A DNA stretch of 64,000 bases from Ardenticatenaceae bacterium (lineage in GTDB: Bacteria > Chloroflexota > Anaerolineae > Promineifilales > Promineifilaceae), in NCBI GenBank assembly GCA_020634375.1, contig JACKBX010000007.1:310001-374000 (forward strand), given 5' to 3'. The position numbers and the translations under genes are program-made. The notes beneath the pieces are model-generated. The model saw only the letters and a list, made by a program, of their open reading frames with translations. It was not told where the DNA came from and did not search any database. The number at the start of each line of letters is the position of its first letter. Within the stretch, counting starts at the first letter, position 1. Below, in pieces: positions 24,990 to 33,210 of this stretch.

Positions 24990-26507
24990 ATGAGCGCCAA
25001 TCTCGTCAATATCATCTTTGGCATGAAAATACGGCAGGCACGCAGCGGAGCGGGATTATCGCTAACCGAATTGGCGCAGCAGGCCAGCATGTCTCCTTCT
25101 TATCTGACAGAAATTGAGCGGGGGCGAAAGTATCCACGCAACGACAAAATTTTGGCGCTGGCGGCGGCATTGGGTAAAGAGTATGACGACCTGGTTTCGA
25201 TTAAGTTACGGCCGTCCCTCAGCTATTTAGAAACAGCCCTCTCCTCCTCCTTACTTGGCCGCTTTCCCTTTGCCGAATTTGGCTTTGAGACCGACGATTT
25301 GGTAAATTTGCTCACCCGTGAACCGGACAAAGCCAGCGCCCTGCTGCACGCCATCCTGGAAATTGCCCGCCGCTACGACCTGCAAGAAGAAGACTTTTTA
25401 CGGGCGGCGCTGCGCTCTTACCAGGAAATTTACGAAAACCACTTCCCAGAATTGGAGCAGGCCGCGCTCAATTTCGTGGCCGAATTTGGCGCAGCTTATG
25501 GCATTGGCGATAACGGCGCGACCCAGGAAACATTGCTGCGCATTTTGCAGGAAGAATATGGGTACGTTATTGACGATACAACCATTGCCAGCAACGACAT
25601 ATTAACAGCATACCGCTCTGTATTTTTGCCTGGCCCGCCGCCCACACTGTTGGTAAACGGGGATCTCTTTTCACGGCAAATCAAATTCGTGCTGGCGCGA
25701 GAATTGGGCTACCAATACTTAGGGCTAGAGGAACGTTCGCTGGCTTCCACCCCCGATGAAATCACGTCGTTCCAACAACTGCTCAACGATTATAAGGCCG
25801 CCTATTTTGGCGGGGCGCTGCTCATTCCACGAGCCGCTCTCTTGGCAGACCTGGAGCAGTTTTTCGCATTGGAAACGTGGCAGCCAACCATTCTGGCAAA
25901 CATGCTCACCCGTTATGACGTGACGCCGGAGATGTTGTTTTACCGCTTTAGCGAACTCATTCCGCAGCATTTTGACATTAAGATTCACTTTTTGCGCTTT
26001 CATGACGTGAACGGCCGTATCCAACTAATCAAACACCTCAACTTCAACCACCTGCTTGTGCCCAGCGGCATTGGCCTGCAAGAACATTACTGCGGCCGTT
26101 GGCTCTCAGCGCGTCTGCTGCAAGAGATGCAAGCCGCGCAGCAAAGCGGCGACTGGGATCGTTTTCCGCTGCCCGGCATCCACATTTCGCGCTTCCACGA
26201 CGCCGACGACCAATTTATTGCGCTGGGGTTTGCACGCTCATTGGTGCTGTCGCCAGGGGTGAACAGCAGCGTCACCGTTGGCTTCCGCATCACGCCAGAC
26301 CTGGCACAACGGGTACGCTTCCTGAACGACCCGGCCATCCCGCACCTGATCATCAACGAAACCTGCGAGCGCTGCCCCATCATGGACTGCGAGGTGCGGG
26401 CGGCTCCGCCCATCGTGCTGCAAGCGGAGCAGGAAAAGGCGCTGCGGCAGGAGGCACTGCAAACTGTGACGGCCGTTCCCACAACAACAGTTGTCCCCCA
26501 ATCATGA
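24990..26507 (+). CDS. RamB/ScfR-type XRE regulator of acetate or fatty-acid metabolism
   Basis: A 505-aa protein with three parts. An N-terminal HTH_3 spans about residues 8-65 (KIRQARSGAGLSLTELAQQA, SPSYLTEIERGRKYP). An IrrE/ImmA-like domain around 215-290 has its usual HExxH replaced (VLARELGYQYLG), so it is probably a sensor and not a protease. The C-terminal DUF2083-like domain ends with the family Cys motif CERCPIMDCEVRAAPP. Actinobacterial RamB represses aceA/aceB, and ScfR proteins sense acyl-CoAs. Being divergent from aceB here strongly suggests the same role. It overlaps the next gene by ATGA. Confidence 0.85.
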   Translation: MSANLVNIIFGMKIRQARSGAGLSLTELAQQASMSPSYLTEIERGRKYPRNDKILALAAALGKEYDDLVSIKLRPSLSYLETALSSSLLGRFPFAEFGFETDDLVNLLTREPDKASALLHAILEIARRYDLQEEDFLRAALRSYQEIYENHFPELEQAALNFVAEFGAAYGIGDNGATQETLLRILQEEYGYVIDDTTIASNDILTAYRSVFLPGPPPTLLVNGDLFSRQIKFVLARELGYQYLGLEERSLASTPDEITSFQQLLNDYKAAYFGGALLIPRAALLADLEQFFALETWQPTILANMLTRYDVTPEMLFYRFSELIPQHFDIKIHFLRFHDVNGRIQLIKHLNFNHLLVPSGIGLQEHYCGRWLSARLLQEMQAAQQSGDWDRFPLPGIHISRFHDADDQFIALGFARSLVLSPGVNSSVTVGFRITPDLAQRVRFLNDPAIPHLIINETCERCPIMDCEVRAAPPIVLQAEQEKALRQEALQTVTAVPTTTVVPQS

Positions 26508-27181
26508 AACCGCGTCCCCTACTCCTCTGCTGGCTGCTGTTCATGGCGACGGCTTGCCGCCGCCCGCCACCGCCTGCGGCAACTCCCCCCACGCCACAAC
26601 TCCCCACGCAAACGGCAACGGCCGTCACCCCCACCACTGCCCCTCTTTCGCCAACAACCACCCCAACTCGCATCACAACACCGGCAACGGCAACCGTCAC
26701 GGCGGTAACGGCCGTTCCTCTCACCGCAACACACACCTTCACGCCCGACCAGAGCAGCAGTGCGTATCAGGGCGCGTTGTGGAATGTGTCCGTGTTGGCT
26801 CCCATTGGGCAGAGCTTTGTACCCACCCAGAATATGTTAGATGTGGTGGCGTTGTGGGTTAAGGTCAACGGAGCAGAGGAGGCAGTGTTGCAAACGGCCG
26901 TGCATGAGGGCAGCCTGGACGGTCAAGTTTTGGGCCGCAGCCAGCCAGTCGCCATCCCCATTGGATTTGAGGGTGCTGTACGCTTTGGGTTTGAGACGGC
27001 CGTTCCCCTCCAGCCCGGCCAACCCTACACCCTGGAACTGCTGTCAGATAATGGAGCGGGTACGGCCGTTGGCTGGGTGCAGCACGCGGGCTGGGATGAC
27101 CCCTATCCCCAGGGCAATGCTATTGTACAAGGCCAGGCCCAGTCCAACATTGACCTTTGGTTTGCAGAAGGCAGCCAGTAA
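26504..27181 (+). CDS. Predicted lipoprotein with Thr/Pro linker and beta-sandwich
   Basis: A 225-aa protein. The signal peptide ends at a lipobox (LLFMATAC). A long Thr/Pro linker (residues ~20-75) precedes a C-terminal beta-rich domain (GQSFVPTQNMLDVVALWVKV, QPGQPYTLELLSDNG). It starts in the ATGA overlap with the regulator's stop, so translation is probably coupled. The gene contains six ACGGCCGT octamers in under 700 bp (26618, 26708, 26894, 26996, 27062, plus 26469 just upstream), mostly read as TAV, the densest cluster in the window. Function unknown. Confidence 0.75.
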   Translation: MKPRPLLLCWLLFMATACRRPPPPAATPPTPQLPTQTATAVTPTTAPLSPTTTPTRITTPATATVTAVTAVPLTATHTFTPDQSSSAYQGALWNVSVLAPIGQSFVPTQNMLDVVALWVKVNGAEEAVLQTAVHEGSLDGQVLGRSQPVAIPIGFEGAVRFGFETAVPLQPGQPYTLELLSDNGAGTAVGWVQHAGWDDPYPQGNAIVQGQAQSNIDLWFAEGSQ

Positions 27182-27182
27182 G

Positions 27183-27226
27183 CAGTTTTCAGTAACCAGT
27201 GACTAAAAGAACAGTTCACTTACCAG
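27183..27226. repeat. CAGT-type heptamers at a convergent junction
   Basis: CAGTTTT CAGTAAC CAGTGAC and, inverted, TTCACTTACCAGTG, between two converging genes. Confidence 0.6.
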
Positions 27227-29128
27227 TGAAATCACCAGCGAAATGAAAGTGAACAGCAAAATCAACCCGCCGACGACCAGAGCGACGATCGCGCCAATAC
27301 CTAATCCAGTGCCCAAATGCACCGATTTTCCGGCGGCAATTTGCTCGATGGCCTGAGCCGCCTGTTTTGCCAGATCGTCCACATCCTTATGCGAAACACC
27401 CAACCACACGCTGTTGGGCTGCGGCATGGGAATCAGCAACTTGTACGCCGCACTGTCTGCCAAAGTTGTCCAATCATCCTGCCCCACTGCCACCGGGCGA
27501 ATCAGCATGTTGACATCGGCAGCTTGTGGCTCTGCGGCAGACGATTCGTCTCCCGCCATTTGCAGGGTGATGTCCGGCAGTTTTTTTGCCAGGGCTTGCT
27601 GTAATTGGGCCATCATATCTGGTTGTGCGCCGGGCATCAGGGTGACGCGCACGGCCGTTAAATCGCTGTGTTGTTCTGCTTCGGCAATACGGCCGTCCCC
27701 ACGCAAAATAGAACCGTGATACAGCCAAATGCCCACAGCCATCAGGCCATACGCCAGGGCCATGCCCAGATCACGCAGCAAATGTGCTGTCGTACGGGCG
27801 TCTAGCAGCAGCTCCACCAACTGCGAAACAATGTAAATGGCCGTGCCCAACACCGTCATCGTTGCCAGGAAGATGAACAGGTACAGGTAAATTTTGCGGG
27901 TTAATGCCTGACGCTCGCCCTGCCCATCGGCACCTTCGGCAACAGCGGCAGCCTGAATTTGCCGCCAGGGCAGCAGCCACACCGGCAGCCCGGCGATGAT
28001 GGCGGCGATAAACCAGGCTAATCCCTGGCGCACATCGCCGACGAATGGCTCGCCATCCAACACAAAGAAGATCATGCTGACGATGCCACCCACGCCTACC
28101 AGCAGTACCAGCAGCCCCACACCGGCAACCAGATAAAGGTAAAGGCGGCGAATACCGGCTTGCTGCGGTTTTTCGGTGCTTTGGCGAGCGTCGGCGTTGA
28201 GGGTGACAGCGTGATACGCCCAAACAATGCCCATCACTATCAGCGGCGGCAGCGTCTCACGGATGTCGCCGTTGAACGAGGCTTTGAGTGCGGAGGCTAG
28301 CAACCCGGCGAGGATAGAGGTGGCAGAGGCAACGGCCGTTACCATACCCACAAAAACGGCCGCGTACAGATAAAACTTGCGCATGGCCGAGCCTGTTTCC
28401 GTGGCTTGCCCGCCGCGAAACAAACGCTGCGCCCACAACCAAAACGGCAGCCACAACCCCAAGCCCACCAATAACCGTGTCAGTTTGGTTGCCAATGTTC
28501 TCGTTGTGATTTCATAGGTTGGCGGCGTGCCAATTTTGTACAGCAGCCAACTCAGCAGCGACACCACAGCCCCAATGATCATGCCCAGTCCCACCGCGCT
28601 GAAGGCAAAGACGTAGAGGCGGCGCACGGTAGCCTGTCCTGTGGTTTCTGCGGCGTAATGCCGTGTGTGCTGCTGCAACACATGCCGCTGATAAAACCAA
28701 AAGATAGCCAACACGACCATCGCTGCCGGGTAGTAAATGGCGCTGTCACTCAGGGTCTCTACCGGATAATAAATGTAGCTGGGAACCTCTGCATTCAACA
28801 GTTCGCGCCAGACGGCATACAGCAGGCTGAAGGTGTTGGCGGCAAATGGCGCGAGATAGCCAGCCATCATGCCATACAGGTAGAGCGTGCGCAGGGTAGA
28901 GGTTTGCTCATCTTCGTCTTGGTCGGCTAACCGCTGTGCCCACAACCAATGCACCAGAAAGATGGGCAGGCCCACGAGGATGACGGCCGTTTCAAAGGCG
29001 ACGGCCGTTTTCGGTGTGGTAATCCCCGGCGTGAGCAAGCCGCGCAGCAGGGAAATAATCGCCCAGGTGACGGACTGCAAACTGATGGCGCTGACGGCCA
29101 GAATATACCAACGACGTACTACGATCAT
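27203..29128 (-). CDS. Multi-repeat DUF5671 membrane protein
   Basis: A 641-aa protein built from at least five repeats of a DUF5671-like unit. Each opens with a basic-aromatic [LR]-x-LYLY motif (TLRTLYLYGMMAGY, RRLYVFAFSAVGLG, MRKFYLYAAVFVGM, RRLYLYLVAGVGLL, TRKIYLYLFIFLAT) leading into two or three membrane helices and a WxY/H segment. A C-terminal soluble segment (~500-600) precedes a final membrane hairpin. The start at 29128 follows AAAGGGGG; the longer frame runs into repeat DNA. Function unknown. It sits 8 bp after the next upstream gene's heptamer-rich region. Confidence 0.8.
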   Translation of the reverse strand: MIVVRRWYILAVSAISLQSVTWAIISLLRGLLTPGITTPKTAVAFETAVILVGLPIFLVHWLWAQRLADQDEDEQTSTLRTLYLYGMMAGYLAPFAANTFSLLYAVWRELLNAEVPSYIYYPVETLSDSAIYYPAAMVVLAIFWFYQRHVLQQHTRHYAAETTGQATVRRLYVFAFSAVGLGMIIGAVVSLLSWLLYKIGTPPTYEITTRTLATKLTRLLVGLGLWLPFWLWAQRLFRGGQATETGSAMRKFYLYAAVFVGMVTAVASATSILAGLLASALKASFNGDIRETLPPLIVMGIVWAYHAVTLNADARQSTEKPQQAGIRRLYLYLVAGVGLLVLLVGVGGIVSMIFFVLDGEPFVGDVRQGLAWFIAAIIAGLPVWLLPWRQIQAAAVAEGADGQGERQALTRKIYLYLFIFLATMTVLGTAIYIVSQLVELLLDARTTAHLLRDLGMALAYGLMAVGIWLYHGSILRGDGRIAEAEQHSDLTAVRVTLMPGAQPDMMAQLQQALAKKLPDITLQMAGDESSAAEPQAADVNMLIRPVAVGQDDWTTLADSAAYKLLIPMPQPNSVWLGVSHKDVDDLAKQAAQAIEQIAAGKSVHLGTGLGIGAIVALVVGGLILLFTFISLVISLVSELFF

Positions 29129-29144
29129 GACGACCCCCTTTGGG

Positions 29145-29218
29145 AATGCGGACTTCTGAATGCGGAATGCGGAATAACGATTGACTCGCCACTCGTCACT
29201 TGCCACTTGCAAACTCGC
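29145..29218. repeat. Heptamer arrays before the DUF5671 gene
   Basis: TGCGGAC/TGCGGAA units and ACTCGTC ACTTGCC ACTTGCA units fill the spacer. Confidence 0.65.
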
Positions 29219-29219
29219 C

Positions 29220-29711
29220 CTAATTACAGCCTGTTTCGTTTTCCCAGCAGCGTGCCCAGTAGCGTGTACCTGACCAGATTTTCCATGCTCCGGCTTCGCG
29301 GCGCAGCTCTAGCGTGAAGGTGGCTGTGGTGGTGTTGCCGCCGAATGGCTCGTTTTGCGAAAATCGGGTGATGGCGGCGTGGGCAACGGCCGTATCCCCG
29401 TTGATTTGCGTGTCGGAGATGGAAACGGCCGTGTCCTCATCAAAGCGAAACGACCAGGAATAGCTGCGTACCGTGTGCGCAAAGGCGTCGCTATTTGCGG
29501 GATAACCGGGTATCGCCGGGGACAAATAGCCATAAGCGCGAGCATATTCCTTTTGTTGCAAAGCTAACAGGTAATTGTAAGCTACACCATCGGGCGACTC
29601 TTCGGGCTGGTAGGTGGGCGGGGGCTGGCGCAAGGTGACGATGACAGCGATGGCGACCAATAAGACAATACCGATAACAATTCCAATGAGAAAACGGTCT
29701 GCCTTTTTCAT
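29220..29711 (-). CDS. Small membrane-anchored protein, NTF2/DUF4878-like
   Basis: A 163-aa protein. A single N-terminal anchor helix (FLIGIVIGIVLLVAIAVIVT) is followed by an outside domain: helix VAYNYLLALQQKEYARAYGY, then strands ending AGAWKIWSGTRYW. This is the pattern of DUF4878/NTF2-like lumazine-binding lipoproteins. Two cysteines near the C-terminus (RCWENETGCN) may pair. It lies upstream of the DUF5671 gene on the same strand and is probably co-transcribed with it. No defined function. Confidence 0.65.
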   Translation of the reverse strand: MKKADRFLIGIVIGIVLLVAIAVIVTLRQPPPTYQPEESPDGVAYNYLLALQQKEYARAYGYLSPAIPGYPANSDAFAHTVRSYSWSFRFDEDTAVSISDTQINGDTAVAHAAITRFSQNEPFGGNTTTATFTLELRREAGAWKIWSGTRYWARCWENETGCN

Positions 29712-29730
29712 GGCGGCTCCTATTAAAGAA

Positions 29731-29835
29731 GGAACACAGAGTACACAGAGAAGACACAGAGATTTATAAAAAGAATGCTAGAGAATGAACGAGTCTCTAT
29801 CTCTATCTCTACCTCTATCTCCATTCATTATAATG
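29731..29835. repeat. Short tandem repeats CACAGAG and TCTATC
   Basis: ACACAGAGTACACAGAGAAG then ACACAGAG; and CTCTATCTCTATCTCTACCT then CTATCTCC. They fill the gap before the small anchored-protein gene. Confidence 0.7.
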
Positions 29836-29859
29836 GATTCGGGGATGTTCCGATAGAGG

Positions 29860-30654
29860 CTACGGCGAGGTGGGCACGCCCCAAGAGGCCAGCTTGCCGC
29901 CAATGAAATCGAGGCAGGACTGGTGCGCGGTACGGCCGTTGCCCACCGCCTCCACCGCCTCACCAAACGCCATATAAATCGGCTTGCTGCGGTCAATGGG
30001 GCCAAAATCGCGCATATGCTCCCCATTCCCCCAAAAGTCCGTTTTCACCGCCAGCGGGATAACCGGCACACCCGCCTTCTTCGCCAATTTGACGCCCAAA
30101 CTGTTGAATTCCTGCGCATCAAACAGACTGCGGCGCGTGCCCTCCGGGTAAACAACCACCGATTTGCCCGCTTGCAGCATCTCCGCGCCGCGATTCAGCA
30201 CCGTCTGAAAATCCTCGCGGGGATTGGTGCGCGTCACAGGAATGGGGTCTCGCGCCCGCATCACCGGGCCAAAAATCGGGTAGCGAATGAGCGACTCCTT
30301 GATCACAAATGACAGCGGTTTGATCGGCGCAGCCAGGCAAATGGTCACGCCATTCTCCAAAGAACTCATGTGATTGCTGACAATAACCACCGGCCCCGGC
30401 GTGGTGCGTAAATAATCCAGGCCGCTGATGTGAAAACGGCCGCCGCTGCGCTCAATCAACTTGAAAATGGCGTAAGACGTGGCCGTCCACGCGGCCAGGT
30501 CATACCGCCCCCGCGCCACCACACGCCGCGCCCGAATGATGATGCTGGCAAAACGGAGGTGGAAGAAGAGACGGCCGTTGCCCCCCAACCTGTCCAGCCA
30601 ATCCCGGGGCATATCCGGCGGCGTATGGTACTCGTTGTTCGCAAATTCGTGCAT
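29860..30654 (-). CDS. PlsC-like 1-acylglycerol-phosphate acyltransferase with HX4E
   Basis: A 264-aa protein of the phospholipid acyltransferase fold. Block I reads VIVSNHMSSLENG, giving H95-x4-E100 instead of the canonical HX4D. Block III EGTRRS (171-174) and block IV VPVIPLAV are normal. An N-terminal hydrophobic segment is weak. The family transfers acyl groups to lysophosphatidate at the membrane. The Asp-to-Glu change lengthens the charge-relay residue; activity may be retained, altered or lost. Lies downstream of herA after a 115-bp repeat gap. Confidence 0.75.
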   Translation of the reverse strand: MHEFANNEYHTPPDMPRDWLDRLGGNGRLFFHLRFASIIIRARRVVARGRYDLAAWTATSYAIFKLIERSGGRFHISGLDYLRTTPGPVVIVSNHMSSLENGVTICLAAPIKPLSFVIKESLIRYPIFGPVMRARDPIPVTRTNPREDFQTVLNRGAEMLQAGKSVVVYPEGTRRSLFDAQEFNSLGVKLAKKAGVPVIPLAVKTDFWGNGEHMRDFGPIDRSKPIYMAFGEAVEAVGNGRTAHQSCLDFIGGKLASWGVPTSP

Positions 30655-30656
30655 GA

Positions 30657-30753
30657 TTTATTTAAGAACTCAGCGCGAAGGGCGCAAAGATCGCAAAGTT
30701 TTTTCTCCGGTATTTTCTTTGCGTTCTTCGCGCCCTTTGCGGTTAAATAAAAT
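30657..30753. repeat. CGCAAAG-type inverted repeat between herA and plsC-like gene
   Basis: GGGCGCAAAGATCGCAAAG faces CTTTGCGTTCTTCGCGCCC. Outer arms TTTATTTAA/TTAAATAAA close the structure. Confidence 0.75.
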
Positions 30754-30769
30754 CCGTCATTTCAGGGCA

Positions 30770-32476
30770 TCAGCCAAATAAGTCCGCATTAATGTCGTCC
30801 AGGTTTACCTCGCGGGAGGGTTTCTTTTTGCGGCCGCGCATCTCATCATAAAAATCTTCATCGTAGCGGCGCGAGCGCACAGGGATGGGCATTTTCACGC
30901 CCCAGCCCAGCAGCAGCACCTCTTCCTTCTCCTGCAAGCGGGCCAACATGCCGCGCAACTGCTCGCGCCCGGCCAAGCCGGTCAGCACGGCGCGAATGTC
31001 GTCCTCATCGCCCAGCCAGCCGGTGATGCGCGTGCCTAGCTGGGACATGACTTCATCGTCAATGCCGGACGGCCGTTGGTCCACCACCAGCAGCGTCACA
31101 AAATATTTGCGCAATTCACGGGCGATAATGCCAAACGCGGTCTGCCCGGCCAGGTGCGGATTCAGCAGCTTGTGCGCCTCCTCAATGGCAATCATCAACG
31201 GGCGTGGCGGGGCGCTGCCCATGGTCTTATGCTCCTCCGTTTTCTTCACCCAATGCTGGCGGATGCGCCGCGTGAGGATGTTGCTCACCAGCAGGTAGTC
31301 CAGGTCGTTGTCAAATTCGCCAAAACCGAGGATGACGTGACGGCCGTTTTCCAATTTATCCACAATCGCCGACACCGCATCGCTGGCCGGGGTCTCCACC
31401 ACATAGGGGCGGTCGTTGACCAACGCCAGCTTGCGATGCAGCGCCTCCGCCGCCTTTTCATGGACGTTGTTTTGCCGTGCCCACGCCGCCACCGAATTCG
31501 CCGCCGGTTCCGTCACCGTTTTGCCGGAGTCGGTGGTGTAGGTTTCTGTCGCACCCGGTTCCAACTTCATGAACTGCGCGAACCAATCGCGGCCAAATCC
31601 GCGCTCCAACGCATTCAGGGTGACGGCGGCCGTATCCGTCAAATTGAGCGTGTCGGCCAGCAGGTTAATGTCGCTGGTCTGGAAATCGCTGAGAGCCAGT
31701 TCCAGCGTGAAGTCGGGTGTGTGGCCGCGCACCAGCGCCCCTTTGCCCAACGCCGCCACCTGCACATGCTGCCCAAACAGCGACTTCAGCCCCCAAACTC
31801 GCGTATTTCGGTCGGTATCGCTGTCATCAAAAGCGTACTCGTTGTGCATGTCAAAAACCAGCGCGGACGCCACCTGCTCCTTCATCACACCGGCCAGCAC
31901 CATGCGCGTGAGGAAGCTCTTGCCCGTACCCGTTGCGCCAAAAATGCCGCTGCTGCGCTTCACCAGCTTTGCCAAATCCAGCCCCACCGGGTGATGGGGT
32001 TCGGTGGTCGTTGTGCCGATGGTGAAGGAGCCGGGGAAGATTTCGGCCACGTCCCCTTCATCTGCCAACCGTACTAAAGCATGGTGGGCGGGGACGGTAC
32101 GGACTGGGCGGGGTGACGGCCGTTCTACCTCGCCACTCTCCACTTGCTCCAGCCAATCCATATTGGCGATGGGGTCATCCGGGCCGCGATCCATCATCAG
32201 CGTGGGGTACATCTCCAGCGTGGTGTACAGCGTCTTGCCCAGCAGCGCCTTTTGGATGGCGGGCTGCATCCGTTCTGATAGCTCGTCAGCGAAGCGCGGG
32301 TCGGTTGCGCCAAGCTGCAAGTCCGTCACCAGCCCATAAAAGCGCCATGTGCCGCTGTCGCAAACGACAAAGCTGCCTTCCTGCACCGTTTCGGCGGGCA
32401 CAGTCAGCCGCACGCGGAACCCCTCTTTCAGTCCGCCACCGATAATGTAGCCAATTGGTTGAGTGAGGTCATTCAT
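30770..32476 (-). CDS. herA: HerA-type DNA translocase ATPase
   Basis: A 568-aa FtsK/HerA ATPase expected to form a hexamer that pumps DNA to its nuclease partner. A HAS-barrel covers about residues 1-55 (YIIGGGLKEGFRVRLTVPAE). Walker A GATGTGKS is at 180-187, LVFDMHNEY follows, and Walker B is PLMIAIEEAHKLL. In archaea HerA and NurA resect ends with Mre11-Rad50; bacterial pairs also act in phage defence. Last gene of a minus-strand run of restriction enzyme, methyltransferase, NurA, HAS protein and HerA; only 4 bp separate it from the HAS gene. Confidence 0.93.
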   Translation of the reverse strand: MNDLTQPIGYIIGGGLKEGFRVRLTVPAETVQEGSFVVCDSGTWRFYGLVTDLQLGATDPRFADELSERMQPAIQKALLGKTLYTTLEMYPTLMMDRGPDDPIANMDWLEQVESGEVERPSPRPVRTVPAHHALVRLADEGDVAEIFPGSFTIGTTTTEPHHPVGLDLAKLVKRSSGIFGATGTGKSFLTRMVLAGVMKEQVASALVFDMHNEYAFDDSDTDRNTRVWGLKSLFGQHVQVAALGKGALVRGHTPDFTLELALSDFQTSDINLLADTLNLTDTAAVTLNALERGFGRDWFAQFMKLEPGATETYTTDSGKTVTEPAANSVAAWARQNNVHEKAAEALHRKLALVNDRPYVVETPASDAVSAIVDKLENGRHVILGFGEFDNDLDYLLVSNILTRRIRQHWVKKTEEHKTMGSAPPRPLMIAIEEAHKLLNPHLAGQTAFGIIARELRKYFVTLLVVDQRPSGIDDEVMSQLGTRITGWLGDEDDIRAVLTGLAGREQLRGMLARLQEKEEVLLLGWGVKMPIPVRSRRYDEDFYDEMRGRKKKPSREVNLDDINADLFG

Positions 32477-32480
32477 AGTT

Positions 32481-33107
32481 CTAGTTTCCCCCCATCACCG
32501 GCAAAACGGGCAACGCATCGCTCAACGCTTCTAGCGTGGGGACCAGCATGTCGTAGTTGCTGCGCAGGAGTTCGATGATTTCTTGGGTAACGGCCGTTGC
32601 CCACCCCACATCCTCGCCGCGCAGCAGGTACACATCGCGCACATGCGCCACCAGCAGTTGGTCAATGGGCACATTGTTGCTGTTAGCCCGCAAAATCAGC
32701 CGCAAATAACCCAACTGACTGGTGAAAGCGCGAATTTCTGCCGGATCGCGCACCAATTCCACCGGGTCCAAATTCAGCGGCGGGCGCGGCGGCAAACCAT
32801 GCCGGATGCTGCCCTGCACCTGATACCCCACCGCCAACACGCTCATTTCAATGGGCAACATACGGTTTTCGCGCTGGTCATTGATCAGCTCTGTGCTGGG
32901 CGTTTCCGCCAACACCAGCCGCCGCACCAGCGGGTCATCGTCAATGTGCATGTCATAAATGAGGCCATAGATAGCCTCGCGGGCATCCACCGGCTGCGCC
33001 TTCACCAGGCCACCAAAGGCAGGCGCTTGCAACTGGCTGACACGACAGCCAACAGCAAAACCGCTGGTGCTGGCGCGTAATATTCGACCAAATTCAATAT
33101 TTGTCAT
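32481..33107 (-). CDS. HAS-barrel protein, NurA/HerA partner
   Basis: A 208-aa protein. The N-terminal ~90 residues (IEFGRILRASTSGFAVGCRV, PAFGGLVKA, IYGLIYDMHIDDDPLVRRLV) are a HAS-barrel, the small beta-barrel that precedes the ATPase in HerA. The C-terminal ~100 residues are mostly helical. Stand-alone HAS proteins of this kind occur beside nurA/herA in several bacterial phyla and may dock the nuclease or the hexamer. It is 4 bp upstream of herA and 103 bp downstream of nurA, with heptamer repeats in that gap. Confidence 0.75.
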   Translation of the reverse strand: MTNIEFGRILRASTSGFAVGCRVSQLQAPAFGGLVKAQPVDAREAIYGLIYDMHIDDDPLVRRLVLAETPSTELINDQRENRMLPIEMSVLAVGYQVQGSIRHGLPPRPPLNLDPVELVRDPAEIRAFTSQLGYLRLILRANSNNVPIDQLLVAHVRDVYLLRGEDVGWATAVTQEIIELLRSNYDMLVPTLEALSDALPVLPVMGGN

Positions 33108-33120
33108 AACAACACCTTGT

Positions 33121-33210
33121 CAATCAAATTGTCAATAACCAACTACTAATGGTCAATTGCCAATCTGTTTTGTTGACAATTGACCATTGGCGATTAACAA
33201 TTGACCATTC
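33121..33210. repeat. GGTCAAT-type heptamers with hairpin after nurA
   Basis: GGTCAATTG (33151-33159) pairs with CAATTGACC (33177-33185) within a field of TTGACCA/TTGGCGA/TTAACAA units. Confidence 0.8.

Noticed and set aside
26099..26503. N-terminal extension of the lipoprotein ORF
   Set aside because: It lies wholly within the RamB-like gene in another frame. The lipoprotein signal and ATGA coupling define ATG 26504.
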